Positions 41,446 through 49,545 of a stretch of 64,000 nt of DNA are shown piece by piece. The stretch's first letter is position 1. Each line of letters starts with the position of its first letter. The notes beneath the pieces are model-generated. The model was not told the DNA's origin. It was given only the letters and a program-made list of their open reading frames with translations, and did not search any database. The stretch is from CAIKZY01 sp044374195 (GTDB lineage Bacteria > Actinomycetota > Actinomycetes > S36-B12), in assembly GCA_044374195.1 (NCBI GenBank), contig JBILOY010000006.1, positions 50,564 to 114,563 on the forward strand. Direction: 5' to 3'. The position numbers and the translations under genes were made by a program.

Positions 41446-43746
41446 ATGGATGAGGTGACCGGCACGGCTCCTGCCAAGGTTCCCCAGGCAGCTGTGCGTC
41501 AACTCTTGCGCTGGTACCGCCCATACATCGCCGGCCATCGCCGATTGGCCGTGGGAATCACAGTGGGAACCCTCGTCATCATCGCCTGCCAGGCGCTCGT
41601 GCCGTGGATGGTCGAGGTGATCCTCCACCGCGGGGAATGGGATGCGACGCTGCTCGCGATCCTCGTGGGGCTGGTGATCTTGCAGTTGGGTGTCGGCTAC
41701 CTCACGCACCTGGGCGTGCACACCCTGACCAATTTCGGTGCACTCGAATTGCGTCTGCGCTTGATCGACCGACTTCTTCGGGGCCAGGTTCTCGGTCGTA
41801 AGGGGCTTCGTCGATCAGGAGTCGTGCTGCGCGTGACCCAAGATGTCGACAAGGTCAGCGAGGCATATGAGACCACGTTGGCCTTGGGCATCCCCGGCCT
41901 GGCCCGGCTCATCGTCAGCCTCGCCCTATTGAGCGTGATCGACTGGCGCACCGGCTTAACCATGACTGCTGTCTCGCTCGGCTTCTTGTTCCTGCGCCGC
42001 CGCCTTGGCCCTGCGTTCATGGTCGCCGATCAGCACCGCCTGGAGATTCAAAACGAAGTGGGCGAGTCAGTTGATCAAACAATCAGTGGCTTTCGCGTCA
42101 TCAGCGGCCTGCGGCTCAAGTCGTGGCAACGGGCTCGGTTCGGGTCACGTGCTCAAGAGCTCGAGCACGCCACGCACCAACAAGGCCTGCTCGTTAATCG
42201 GCTGCTGCTGGCCGCGCACGCGAGCGCACTCCTAGGCCTCGTCGCGGTTGTTTTCTTCGCCCTTGCTTTCAGTAGCGGGGTAGAGGATCTCGCCACGGTT
42301 GCCGCGGCGCTGCTCTACGTCGAGAGCGCTGTCCGCGGATTAGAGGCGCTGCCGCCGTGGGTCCGCGATGTTCAGCGCGCTCGAGTGGCTCAGGAGCGAA
42401 TCATCGATGTGCTCGATGCACCCGCAGTTCAGGAGCCGCCCCGTGCGATTCCTAACAGCGATGCGCCACCGGGGCTCGCACTCAGCGATGTCGAAACTCG
42501 GCTTGCTGCGGGTGGTCGTCTTCGTATTCCGGGCGTGGTGCTGCCGGCTAGCGGCATCGTCGGGCTCGTGACAGCCTCAGGTGTTGACTCCGCCGACCTG
42601 CTTGATCTGCTCTCGGGCACGACCGCACCCGATCACGGCAGCATCACGCTCAATGGTCACGACCTGCGTGACCTCGACATCGCCGATGAAGTGCTGCTTG
42701 TCCCGGCCGCAGCGGAGACTCTTGACGCCACCGCGAATGAGCTGATCAAGGCCGTGGCCCCGAATAGCGAGACGGAATCGGTCGAGAAGCTGCTGTTGAG
42801 CCTTGGGCTCGACGACCTGCTGTCGATCCCCGGAGCGCTGGATACCGCCCTCGGCTCACAAGGCTTGGCGCTGACTGTCAACGAGCGGCAACGGCTGCTG
42901 ACTGCTGTCGCGCTCTCGGCAAAGCCGTCTGTGCTGATGCTCGGACCCTTGCAGGTTCTCTCCGACGCAGACACAGCCGTCGAATTCGTCACCGTCTTGC
43001 GCGCGACGCGCGATGACCTCAGCGTCATCGCCGCTCAGACCCCTGAGGTTGCGGAGGCCGTCGACCACATCATGTTCGCCGACGGCGACGAGGTCAGGTT
43101 CGGTACTCATCTGCAGCTGCTAGTGAGCGTTCCGTCGTACTCGGCACTATGGGAAAAGCGACTCGCAACCGTCGACGTTGACCTCAGTGCAATCGGCATC
43201 GAGTCGGACGAACAGGCGCGACTGCTCACGCGACTTGTCACCGAGCAGTACGCCGCCGGGGATTTGCTCTACCGCCAGGGCACGATTGCCGACCGCATCT
43301 TGTTCATCGTCGCCGGACATGTGGAGATCGGTGTCTCTGCCGCGGGCGGCGGGATCGACCGTGTTGCCGTGCTCGGGCCGGGTAACCACTGCGGCGACCT
43401 TCGCTTGACGGTGGGCGAGCGCCGCGCAGAGAACGCAATCGCCCTGGACGACTGCGTCGTTCGCTCCCTGAGTCGGCAGGCGATCGCAGCCGGCATCACC
43501 GGGCTACTTGATCGCACTCCGACTGAGCGTGCGATCATGGATTCTCTCCTGCGCCTGGGCCCGGCAACTCGTGAAGAGCTGCAGCAGCGGCTGGCTGAAC
43601 TCGATGACCCCACATTCGCAAGTGCCCTCGCCATGCTGGTGAGCGATGCGGCCGTGCGTGAGGTCGACGGCGTGCTCTCTGCGGCACTACAGCGTCAGAC
43701 CCGCAAGGGCGCTGCGGATCTCCTCGACAAGCTCATGGATTTGTAA
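41446..43746 (+). CDS. ABC-exporter-like membrane protein with degenerate ATPase domain and cNMP-binding domain
   Basis: A 766-aa protein. Residues 20-320 form an ABC type I exporter membrane domain with six helices. Residues 340-570 correspond to the nucleotide-binding domain, but Walker A is replaced by TASGVDSA (376-383), the LSGGQ signature by LTVNERQRL, the Walker B region reads PSVLMLGPLQ without the catalytic Glu, and the switch His is absent (VIAAQTP). Residues 595-690 hold a cyclic-nucleotide-binding domain (AGDLLYRQGTIADRILFIVAGHVEIGV, LGPGNHCGDL), and the last 80 residues look like a winged helix. It is therefore unlikely to be an ATP-driven pump. ATG 41446 is supported by homology-like start of the first helix region. 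Confidence 0.82.
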   Translation: MDEVTGTAPAKVPQAAVRQLLRWYRPYIAGHRRLAVGITVGTLVIIACQALVPWMVEVILHRGEWDATLLAILVGLVILQLGVGYLTHLGVHTLTNFGALELRLRLIDRLLRGQVLGRKGLRRSGVVLRVTQDVDKVSEAYETTLALGIPGLARLIVSLALLSVIDWRTGLTMTAVSLGFLFLRRRLGPAFMVADQHRLEIQNEVGESVDQTISGFRVISGLRLKSWQRARFGSRAQELEHATHQQGLLVNRLLLAAHASALLGLVAVVFFALAFSSGVEDLATVAAALLYVESAVRGLEALPPWVRDVQRARVAQERIIDVLDAPAVQEPPRAIPNSDAPPGLALSDVETRLAAGGRLRIPGVVLPASGIVGLVTASGVDSADLLDLLSGTTAPDHGSITLNGHDLRDLDIADEVLLVPAAAETLDATANELIKAVAPNSETESVEKLLLSLGLDDLLSIPGALDTALGSQGLALTVNERQRLLTAVALSAKPSVLMLGPLQVLSDADTAVEFVTVLRATRDDLSVIAAQTPEVAEAVDHIMFADGDEVRFGTHLQLLVSVPSYSALWEKRLATVDVDLSAIGIESDEQARLLTRLVTEQYAAGDLLYRQGTIADRILFIVAGHVEIGVSAAGGGIDRVAVLGPGNHCGDLRLTVGERRAENAIALDDCVVRSLSRQAIAAGITGLLDRTPTERAIMDSLLRLGPATREELQQRLAELDDPTFASALAMLVSDAAVREVDGVLSAALQRQTRKGAADLLDKLMDL

Positions 43747-43750
43747 ATCT

Positions 43751-44509
43751 CTAGGAGATGGTCTCTCCGCCGTCAACGATGAGCGTCTGGCCGGTCACGA
43801 ACGACGAGTCACTGCTGAGGAAGAAGCAGATGGCGGCAGCAAGCTCTTCGGCCGTGCCCATGCGCTTCATCGGAATAGCGGCGCCGAAGATCTCCTCGCC
43901 CTTTTCCATGTCGCCACCGCGCTGCAGCATGAGCGGGGTTGTCATGCCGGTGATGGTGCGGCCCGGTGCGATGCAGTTGATGCGCACCTCGGGCAGGGCC
44001 TCGAGGCTGAACTGACGGGTGAGACCGGTGATCGCAGCCTTGGCAGCGCCGTAGGGCACGTTGTTGTTGTTCGCCATGAATGCTGCGGTGGAGGCGATCG
44101 TGACGATCGAGCCGTTGCCGCGGGCCTTCATCACCGGGGTGACGTACTTGCATACGTAGAACGTGCCACCCACGTGCACCTCAAGCATCTTGTTGAAGCG
44201 CGCGGTATCCCATTCGGCGCTGGGGCCGAACTCGGCGTGGCCACCTGCGGCGAGAGCCATGTCGACCCCGCCGAATGCGGCGACAGTTGCGTCGACAGCG
44301 GACTTCACCTGGTTCTCGTCGGAGACATTTGCACCGAGACCGATGCAGCCGTGGCCGATCTCTGCTGCAACAGCCTGCGCCTTCGCGAGGTCAAGGTCGA
44401 CGAGAGCGGCCTTGCCTCCCTCGGCAACTACGCGCTCAGCGGTGGCGCGACCGATGCCGCTGGCGCCGCCGGTGACGAAGAGGATCTTGTTCTCGAAGCG
44501 ATTCGACAC
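43751..44509 (-). CDS. SDR-family oxidoreductase
   Basis: A 252-aa classical SDR: VTGGASGIGRAT, VDLDLA after strand 2 (NAD type), AAGGHAEF for NAG, catalytic Ser in IASTAAFM, YGAAKAA, PGRTITGMT, and VTGQTLIVDGG. It starts at GTG 44509 and reads toward the ABC-like gene, whose stop is 4 nt from its own. It lies upstream of no operon partner except the PNPOx-like gene about 56 nt away on the same strand. Confidence 0.87.
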   Translation of the reverse strand: MSNRFENKILFVTGGASGIGRATAERVVAEGGKAALVDLDLAKAQAVAAEIGHGCIGLGANVSDENQVKSAVDATVAAFGGVDMALAAGGHAEFGPSAEWDTARFNKMLEVHVGGTFYVCKYVTPVMKARGNGSIVTIASTAAFMANNNNVPYGAAKAAITGLTRQFSLEALPEVRINCIAPGRTITGMTTPLMLQRGGDMEKGEEIFGAAIPMKRMGTAEELAAAICFFLSSDSSFVTGQTLIVDGGETIS

Positions 44510-44564
44510 GTGAGGCCTATCTGTTCAGGGGTGCTGGTGGATTGGTGTTGCTGGACGCTCGTGA

Positions 44565-45095
44565 CTAGTGATCTGAGCCCGAGGGCGAGTCGCTGGGGCG
44601 CGCGCCCTCGGCCTTGGCCCACATCTTGGCGCTGTCGAAGCCGATGCGGGTGACCGGAACGAGCTCGAGCACCAGGCGACCAGGGGAGTCGATCATGGTG
44701 AGGAAGGCCGCTGCCTTCTCGGGCTCGCCAGGGCGCATGGCGTCGGCGAACTGGGGGAGGATGCGATCAAGGGTCTCGCGATCGTCATGGATGATCGCCT
44801 CGCACTTATAGGTGATCGACTGGCGCTCGGTGACGCGCGATCCCTTGGAGGAGATCGCGATGCTCATGCGGGGATCCTGGCGAATCGACTTCACTCGCGG
44901 ACGCTCCTCGCTGACTGTCAGCCAGAAGCGCTCTTCGCGGTAGATGAAGTTCACGACGACGCCCATCGGCCAGCCGTCCTTGCCGGCCCAGATCATGGTG
45001 CACTCGGTCTGAGCGTCGAGTAACTCAAGCTCGGTTCCAGAATCAAGGGAGTAGCTCTTGACGTTTTCCCAGTTCTTTGCCTGCTCGGCAGCCAT
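44565..45095 (-). CDS. Pyridoxamine 5-phosphate oxidase-like (FMN/F420 split-barrel) protein
   Basis: A 176-aa split-barrel protein: TECTMIWAGKDGWPMGVVVNFIYREERFWLTVSEERPRVKSIRQDPRMSIAIS, the strand pattern of the PNPOx-like fold with a flavin/F420-facing Arg-Lys segment. The reaction is not predictable. ATG 45095 follows GAGGGA; the longer frame to 45143 is not used. It is divergent from the SnoaL-like gene, and upstream of the SDR on the same strand. Confidence 0.8.
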   Translation of the reverse strand: MAAEQAKNWENVKSYSLDSGTELELLDAQTECTMIWAGKDGWPMGVVVNFIYREERFWLTVSEERPRVKSIRQDPRMSIAISSKGSRVTERQSITYKCEAIIHDDRETLDRILPQFADAMRPGEPEKAAAFLTMIDSPGRLVLELVPVTRIGFDSAKMWAKAEGARPSDSPSGSDH

Positions 45096-45158
45096 GATTT
45101 CCCTCTCGAAATGCCCCGAATCGGGCCAGACGTAGACTCTCACGGATCAGGGGTAATT

Positions 45159-45166
45159 TCTATAGA
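45159..45166. promoter_or_regulatory. TCTATAGA palindrome in the divergent promoter region
   Basis: An 8-bp perfect palindrome containing a TATAGA box, inside a wider GGTA-N11-TACC arrangement (45152-45170), lies between the PNPOx-like and SnoaL-like genes. It could serve as a -10 box on either strand or as an operator. Confidence 0.35.
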
Positions 45167-45246
45167 TACCTTGCATAAAGTCCCCCGTGTTCCTAGGGTC
45201 ATCGAACGGCCCCCGGGTGGCTGCCCCACCTCAACTAAGGAACCCC

Positions 45247-45696
45247 ATGACACTCGACCTGCAGACCATCTCCGATCGCATCGAGATCGAGGAGCTCCTC
45301 GTGCGGTATTCGCGTGCCATCGATTACCGCAACTTCCACGAGCTCGAGGACATCTTCACCGAGGACGCTGAGTTCGACGGCGGAGGCCTGGGCAAGCCGG
45401 TCGGCCCGGCCGCGATCCGTGCCATGATCGAGGGCACCTTGTCCGGACTCGATGCTACCCAGCACCTGGTGGGCAAGAGTCTGATCGAGATCGACGGAGA
45501 TACGGCCGAGGTACGCACGTACCTGTTCTCCCAGCACATCCGAAAGGACGCTCCGGGGGTCGACCATTACATGCTGGGAGCCGAGTACTGCGATCGAGCG
45601 CGCCGCACGCCGCAGGGCTGGCGCCTGACTCACCGCCGTCTCGATCGCATGTGGACTGTTGGCGATCGTGCAGTTATCGCCGGCCGCCCTCAGTAG
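45247..45696 (+). CDS. SnoaL-like/NTF2-fold protein
   Basis: A 149-aa NTF2-fold protein of the SnoaL-like group, family of aromatic-ring-dioxygenase beta subunits, ketosteroid isomerases and polyketide cyclases. RIEIEELLVRYSRAIDYRNFHELEDIFTEDAEFDG is the usual start and HLVGKSLIEIDGDTAEVRTYLFSQH the central sheet; WRLTHRRLDRMWTVGD is the end. ATG 45247 follows AAGGA. It begins the operon with the swivel-domain protein, phosphatase and Rieske oxygenase, and could be a small partner or an isomerase of that pathway. Confidence 0.83.
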   Translation: MTLDLQTISDRIEIEELLVRYSRAIDYRNFHELEDIFTEDAEFDGGGLGKPVGPAAIRAMIEGTLSGLDATQHLVGKSLIEIDGDTAEVRTYLFSQHIRKDAPGVDHYMLGAEYCDRARRTPQGWRLTHRRLDRMWTVGDRAVIAGRPQ

Positions 45697-45755
45697 TCAT
45701 CAGGCCGCATTAGTCTTCACTCGTTGAGCCCACCGAACGGAAACAAGGAGTCATC

Positions 45756-47417
45756 ATGGAACGCTGGATCGCCGATACCGAGCCCCTGGAGCGGTTCCCG
45801 ATCTTCACCCGCGGCAACGCCGACGAGGTGGGCCCCGATCCGTTCAGTCCGCTCAACTGGACCCTCGCCTGGGAGCAGGGCGTCGTGCCCGGCACTGCCT
45901 GGGCCTGGATCCACATGGGCACGTTCAAGGAGAACGAGTTCGTCTGGACAAAGCCGGAGACCTACGGCTCCTGGGGTGGCTACTTCTTCAACCAGGTGTC
46001 TGTGGGCCGTGTCTTCGGCCACCGCATGCCCGGCCTGACCGCCGATGCCATTGACATCACCTTCTTCGGCCAGAACCCGGTCGTGCCGCCCTTCGTCGAG
46101 GATCCTCGCGATAACGATGAGGAGTGCTCGGCTGCACTGGGCGAGACCTTCGGCGGCATTCTCGGTGGCAGCCAGCAGCCGATGCTTGATGAGTTCCTCG
46201 CGCAGGTCGAGGCGTGGGTGGCCTCACGTCCGGATCTCGCCTCGATCAGCGATGCCGAGCTTGTCGATTACGGCCGAGTGATGGCCAAGCGCCAGAACGA
46301 GACCTGGGATGTCTACGCGCAGGTGGTCATTGGTGCCACCGTTGGCCCGTCGATCGTCTCCGGTATTGCCGAGGCAGTCGGCAAGCCCGAGCTCTCGATC
46401 CGCATCTTCGCTGCCCTTGGTGAGGTCGCATCGGCAGGTCTGCCGGAGCGCGTGTGGGAACTCTCCCGTCTTCAGCAGGAGTCGCCCGAGTTCAAGACAA
46501 AGTTCGATGCGCTAATCAAGGACTTCGGTCATCGCGGCGTCAATGAGTGGGAGCTCAGCGCCGATACCTGGGCCCTCAACCCGACGCTTGCCTACGAGAT
46601 GATCGATCGGGTGCGTCATCAGGACGCCAGCATGTCGCCTGCGGTGCGCACGGCCATTGCACTCGAGCAGCGTCACGCTGCCGAGGCTGAACTCACTGCC
46701 GCAGTCGCCGGTGATGAGGCAACCGCGGGCTTGCTCGCTGCAGGTATCTCGGCCGGGCAGGCGGCCTACCGCAACCGCGAGGCCGGCAAGAACGCCGCCG
46801 TGCGCATGTTCCACGAGCCGAAGATGGCCTTCCGTGAGCTCGGCCGCCGCATGGCCGAGCGCGGTGTGATCGCTGACCAGAAGCACATCTTCATGCTGCT
46901 CGACTCCGAGCTCGACGGTTTCCTCGCGAACCCCGACGGCTGGTCACCCAAGCTCGCTGAGCGCTACGGCCAGTGGCTCGAACTCTTCGAGCTCGACCCC
47001 CCTTACGTCGTCATGCACGGCACCCCGATCCCGCCGATCAGCGAGTGGCCGAAGAAGAAGGATCGCGGCGGCGCAGTCGAAGCAGTCGGAGCAGTGGTGC
47101 AGGGCGTCGCCGGATCGCCCGGAACCGTCACCGCGAAGACTCGCTACATCAGCGATCTTTCGCATGCCGATGAGCTCGAGGTCGGCGAGATCCTCGTCTG
47201 CTCGACCACTGATCCGTCCTGGGTGCCGCTGTTCATGATCGCCAGCGCAGTGATCTGCGAGATCGGTGCACCCGGCAGTCACGCAGTGATCGTCAGTCGC
47301 GAGCTTGGTGTTCCGTGCGTGGTCTCCGCAGCCGGCGCGAGCTACAAGCTGCCGACCGGCACGCTTGTTGACCTCGATGGCTCGACGGGCACCATCACGG
47401 TCGTCGAGACCGCGTGA
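45756..47417 (+). CDS. PEP-synthase/rifampin-phosphotransferase-like protein: substrate part plus swivelling-His domain, no ATP-grasp domain
   Basis: A 553-aa protein. The N-terminus FTRGNADEVGPDPFSPLNW (17-35) and FGHRGVNEWELS (257-268) resemble the middle, substrate-binding part of rifampin phosphotransferases and PEP-synthase-like enzymes. The C-terminal swivelling domain ends with IGAPGSHAVIVSRELGVPCVV, His509 being the phosphocarrier residue. The ATP-binding N-terminal domain (PPDK_N) expected in such dikinases is missing. By analogy with phenylphosphate synthase, a separate ATP-binding subunit would phosphorylate His509, which then passes phosphate to an acceptor. RBS AAGGAG precedes ATG 45756. 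Its paralogue lies at 49546. Confidence 0.82.
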   Translation: MERWIADTEPLERFPIFTRGNADEVGPDPFSPLNWTLAWEQGVVPGTAWAWIHMGTFKENEFVWTKPETYGSWGGYFFNQVSVGRVFGHRMPGLTADAIDITFFGQNPVVPPFVEDPRDNDEECSAALGETFGGILGGSQQPMLDEFLAQVEAWVASRPDLASISDAELVDYGRVMAKRQNETWDVYAQVVIGATVGPSIVSGIAEAVGKPELSIRIFAALGEVASAGLPERVWELSRLQQESPEFKTKFDALIKDFGHRGVNEWELSADTWALNPTLAYEMIDRVRHQDASMSPAVRTAIALEQRHAAEAELTAAVAGDEATAGLLAAGISAGQAAYRNREAGKNAAVRMFHEPKMAFRELGRRMAERGVIADQKHIFMLLDSELDGFLANPDGWSPKLAERYGQWLELFELDPPYVVMHGTPIPPISEWPKKKDRGGAVEAVGAVVQGVAGSPGTVTAKTRYISDLSHADELEVGEILVCSTTDPSWVPLFMIASAVICEIGAPGSHAVIVSRELGVPCVVSAAGASYKLPTGTLVDLDGSTGTITVVETA

Positions 47418-48127
47418 CGGTCAAGACCCCACCGACACCACCCGAGCCACCGTTCGGAGTTCGTGCTCCCTTTCTCATCGGAGTCGAGGGCGTCACGCGT
47501 GTCACCTTCTGTCGTCATGCGCAGCAGGCGTACCCGGTTGCCGATGAGTTCGTCCATGAAGATTGGGCTGATCCGCCGCTGAGTCCGCTCGGTGAAGTGC
47601 AGGCGCACGCTCTTGCCGCGGCACTCGGTGAGGAAGACATCGACGTCGTGATCTGCAGCACGATGAAGCGCGCTCGCCAGACAGCCGCAATGGTGGCAGG
47701 GCCCCATGGGTTAGAGCCCGTGGTCATCCATGAGCTTCGCGAGATCGATTCGTATCGTGAACTGGATCCGGGGGTTAACCCGCAGGACCTCGTCGACCCG
47801 GTCGAGTGGAAGCGTCGCGAGGCGCTCTTCCACCTGGAGCGCAAATGGGATCACATGTTCTTCGGTGAGCCCTCGGCGGAGTTTCGCGCACGCTGCCTCG
47901 GCGCCATTGACAAGGTGTTGGCCGAGTACGAGGGCAAGAACATCGTCTTCATCAGCCACGGGGGAGTCATCAACGCCTTCTTCGCGAACGTGATCGGCTG
48001 CGATGAGGACCTCTTCTTCATGCCCAATCACGCCTCGATGAGCACGGCCGTGGTCAAGGGCGATATCCGCAGGATGACCTCGATTAATGAGCATCACCAC
48101 TTGCACACAGGCATCCTGACCGACTAG
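47414..48127 (+). CDS. Histidine phosphatase superfamily protein
   Basis: A 237-aa branch 1 histidine phosphatase. TFCRHAQQAYP is the RHG motif with Ala for Gly, ICSTMKRARQTAAMVA carries the second Arg, and FISHGGVINAFF holds the second His. The rest is typical of broad-range phosphoglycerate-mutase-like phosphatases. GTG 47414 overlaps the stop of the swivel-domain gene, so production is coupled. Its job may be to remove the phosphate installed by the swivel proteins; that link is inference. Confidence 0.86.
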   Translation: MTVKTPPTPPEPPFGVRAPFLIGVEGVTRVTFCRHAQQAYPVADEFVHEDWADPPLSPLGEVQAHALAAALGEEDIDVVICSTMKRARQTAAMVAGPHGLEPVVIHELREIDSYRELDPGVNPQDLVDPVEWKRREALFHLERKWDHMFFGEPSAEFRARCLGAIDKVLAEYEGKNIVFISHGGVINAFFANVIGCDEDLFFMPNHASMSTAVVKGDIRRMTSINEHHHLHTGILTD

Positions 48128-48183
48128 AAAGTCATCTAGACGAATTTCAGGCTCCGCCGAGGTGCCGCAAGCGAAGGAGCGCC

Positions 48184-49383
48184 ATGACTGACACCGTTCC
48201 GCAGTACGCGGCAGGTACGCATAGCGCCCTTGATCGTGATGAGGCGCTGTCGATCATGGATCGCCTGTTCGCCCACCTGGCAAACAACTCGACTGACATG
48301 GCCGATCAGCAGCTCGAGATTCCGATCTCGTACTACCTCGACGAAGAACTCTGGGAGCAAGAGTTGCAGGAGATCTTTTACAAGATCCCGCTGCCAGTTG
48401 CGATGTCAGTTGCCCTGCCGAACCCCGGTGACTTCAAGGCCATGCGCGTTGTCGGCCGCGAGATCATCCTTTCGCGCGGCAAGGACGGTCGCATGAACGC
48501 GATGCTCAACGTCTGTCGTCATCGCGCGATGAAGCTCGTGCCGGAGGGCTGCGGCAACGCACGCCGGTTCACCTGCGGCTATCACTCGTGGACCTACGAC
48601 ACTGACGGAAAGCTGATCGGTGTTCCGGCTGAGGACACCTTTGGTGATGTCGATCGCGAGGAATACAGCCTGGTGCGTCTGGCCTGCGAAGAGCGCGCCG
48701 GCATTATCTTCGTGTGCCTGACCGCTGGGCGAGAGATCGATGTCGATGCCTGGCTCGGCGATGCCCTGCCGCATCTTGAGCGTCTCGAGCTCGATAAGTG
48801 CGTGCACTTCACCACTAAGGAGCTCGCCGGCCCGAACTGGAAGGTCACCCTTGACGGTTACCTGGAGAGCTACCACTTCTCGACCCTGCACCCCGACACC
48901 GTGGCGCTGACCAACCACACGAATCGCGCGACCTTCGACGCCCTCGGCCCGCACTGCCGCAATGTGTTCGCGCTGAAGTCGATGGATGCGATGGCCGGCA
49001 CTCCGCGCGATGGGTGGGAGCCTGCTGCAGCTCTTGGCCTCATCTACTGGCTCTTCCCGGGCATGTCGATTGCCGGTGGCATGCGCGAGCGCACCGTGGT
49101 CTCGATCATCTTGCCCGGAGATTCCTGGGGCGAGTCGATGACCTGGCAGACCACATTGATGCGACGTGCGCCCGAGACCGCAGCCGAGCTCGAGGAAGCC
49201 GAGAAGACCGCAGACTGGTTCTTCGCCGCATTCCGTGACGAGGACTACGCGGCCCAGCAACTGGTGCAGGACGGCCTGGCCTCCCTGGCCGATAAGCACA
49301 TGATCATCGGCCGAAATGAGATCGCGGTGCAGCACGCCCACGAGTCTGTCCGCCGGCTCATGAATGGCGAGTCTGTCCACTGA
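48184..49383 (+). CDS. Rieske-type ring-hydroxylating oxygenase, large subunit
   Basis: A 399-aa non-haem iron oxygenase alpha subunit. The Rieske ligands are Cys111 and His113 (CRH) and Cys131 and His134 (CGYH), spaced CxHx17CxxH. The catalytic domain has the facial-triad region GYLESYHFSTLHPDT with two His, and NWK before it. No reductase or dedicated ferredoxin gene is adjacent; the 2Fe-2S ferredoxin at 30.6 kb is the nearest candidate. RBS GAAGGAG precedes ATG 48184. It is enclosed by the two swivel-domain genes, so it probably hydroxylates a precursor or product of the same pathway. Confidence 0.92.
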   Translation: MTDTVPQYAAGTHSALDRDEALSIMDRLFAHLANNSTDMADQQLEIPISYYLDEELWEQELQEIFYKIPLPVAMSVALPNPGDFKAMRVVGREIILSRGKDGRMNAMLNVCRHRAMKLVPEGCGNARRFTCGYHSWTYDTDGKLIGVPAEDTFGDVDREEYSLVRLACEERAGIIFVCLTAGREIDVDAWLGDALPHLERLELDKCVHFTTKELAGPNWKVTLDGYLESYHFSTLHPDTVALTNHTNRATFDALGPHCRNVFALKSMDAMAGTPRDGWEPAAALGLIYWLFPGMSIAGGMRERTVVSIILPGDSWGESMTWQTTLMRRAPETAAELEEAEKTADWFFAAFRDEDYAAQQLVQDGLASLADKHMIIGRNEIAVQHAHESVRRLMNGESVH

Positions 49384-49545
49384 GCCTGCTGGTCGGCCGC
49401 CGAGGAGACGGCTCGCAGGGGAATCTCCGTCTTCGGGCTCGTCCGTGACCTGATCGTGAAGGTTTTGCTAGGACTTCCAGGTAACTGACTGGCACAATAA
49501 GGCGGCCCCTACCGGGGCAGAACCTGCGACAGCTCTCCGTGAGAA

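Noticed and set aside
44510..44521. GATAGG six nt before the GTG of the SDR at 44509 as another leaderless promoter
   Set aside because: The box does not match TANNNT or TATAAT well enough; left out of the leaderless set.
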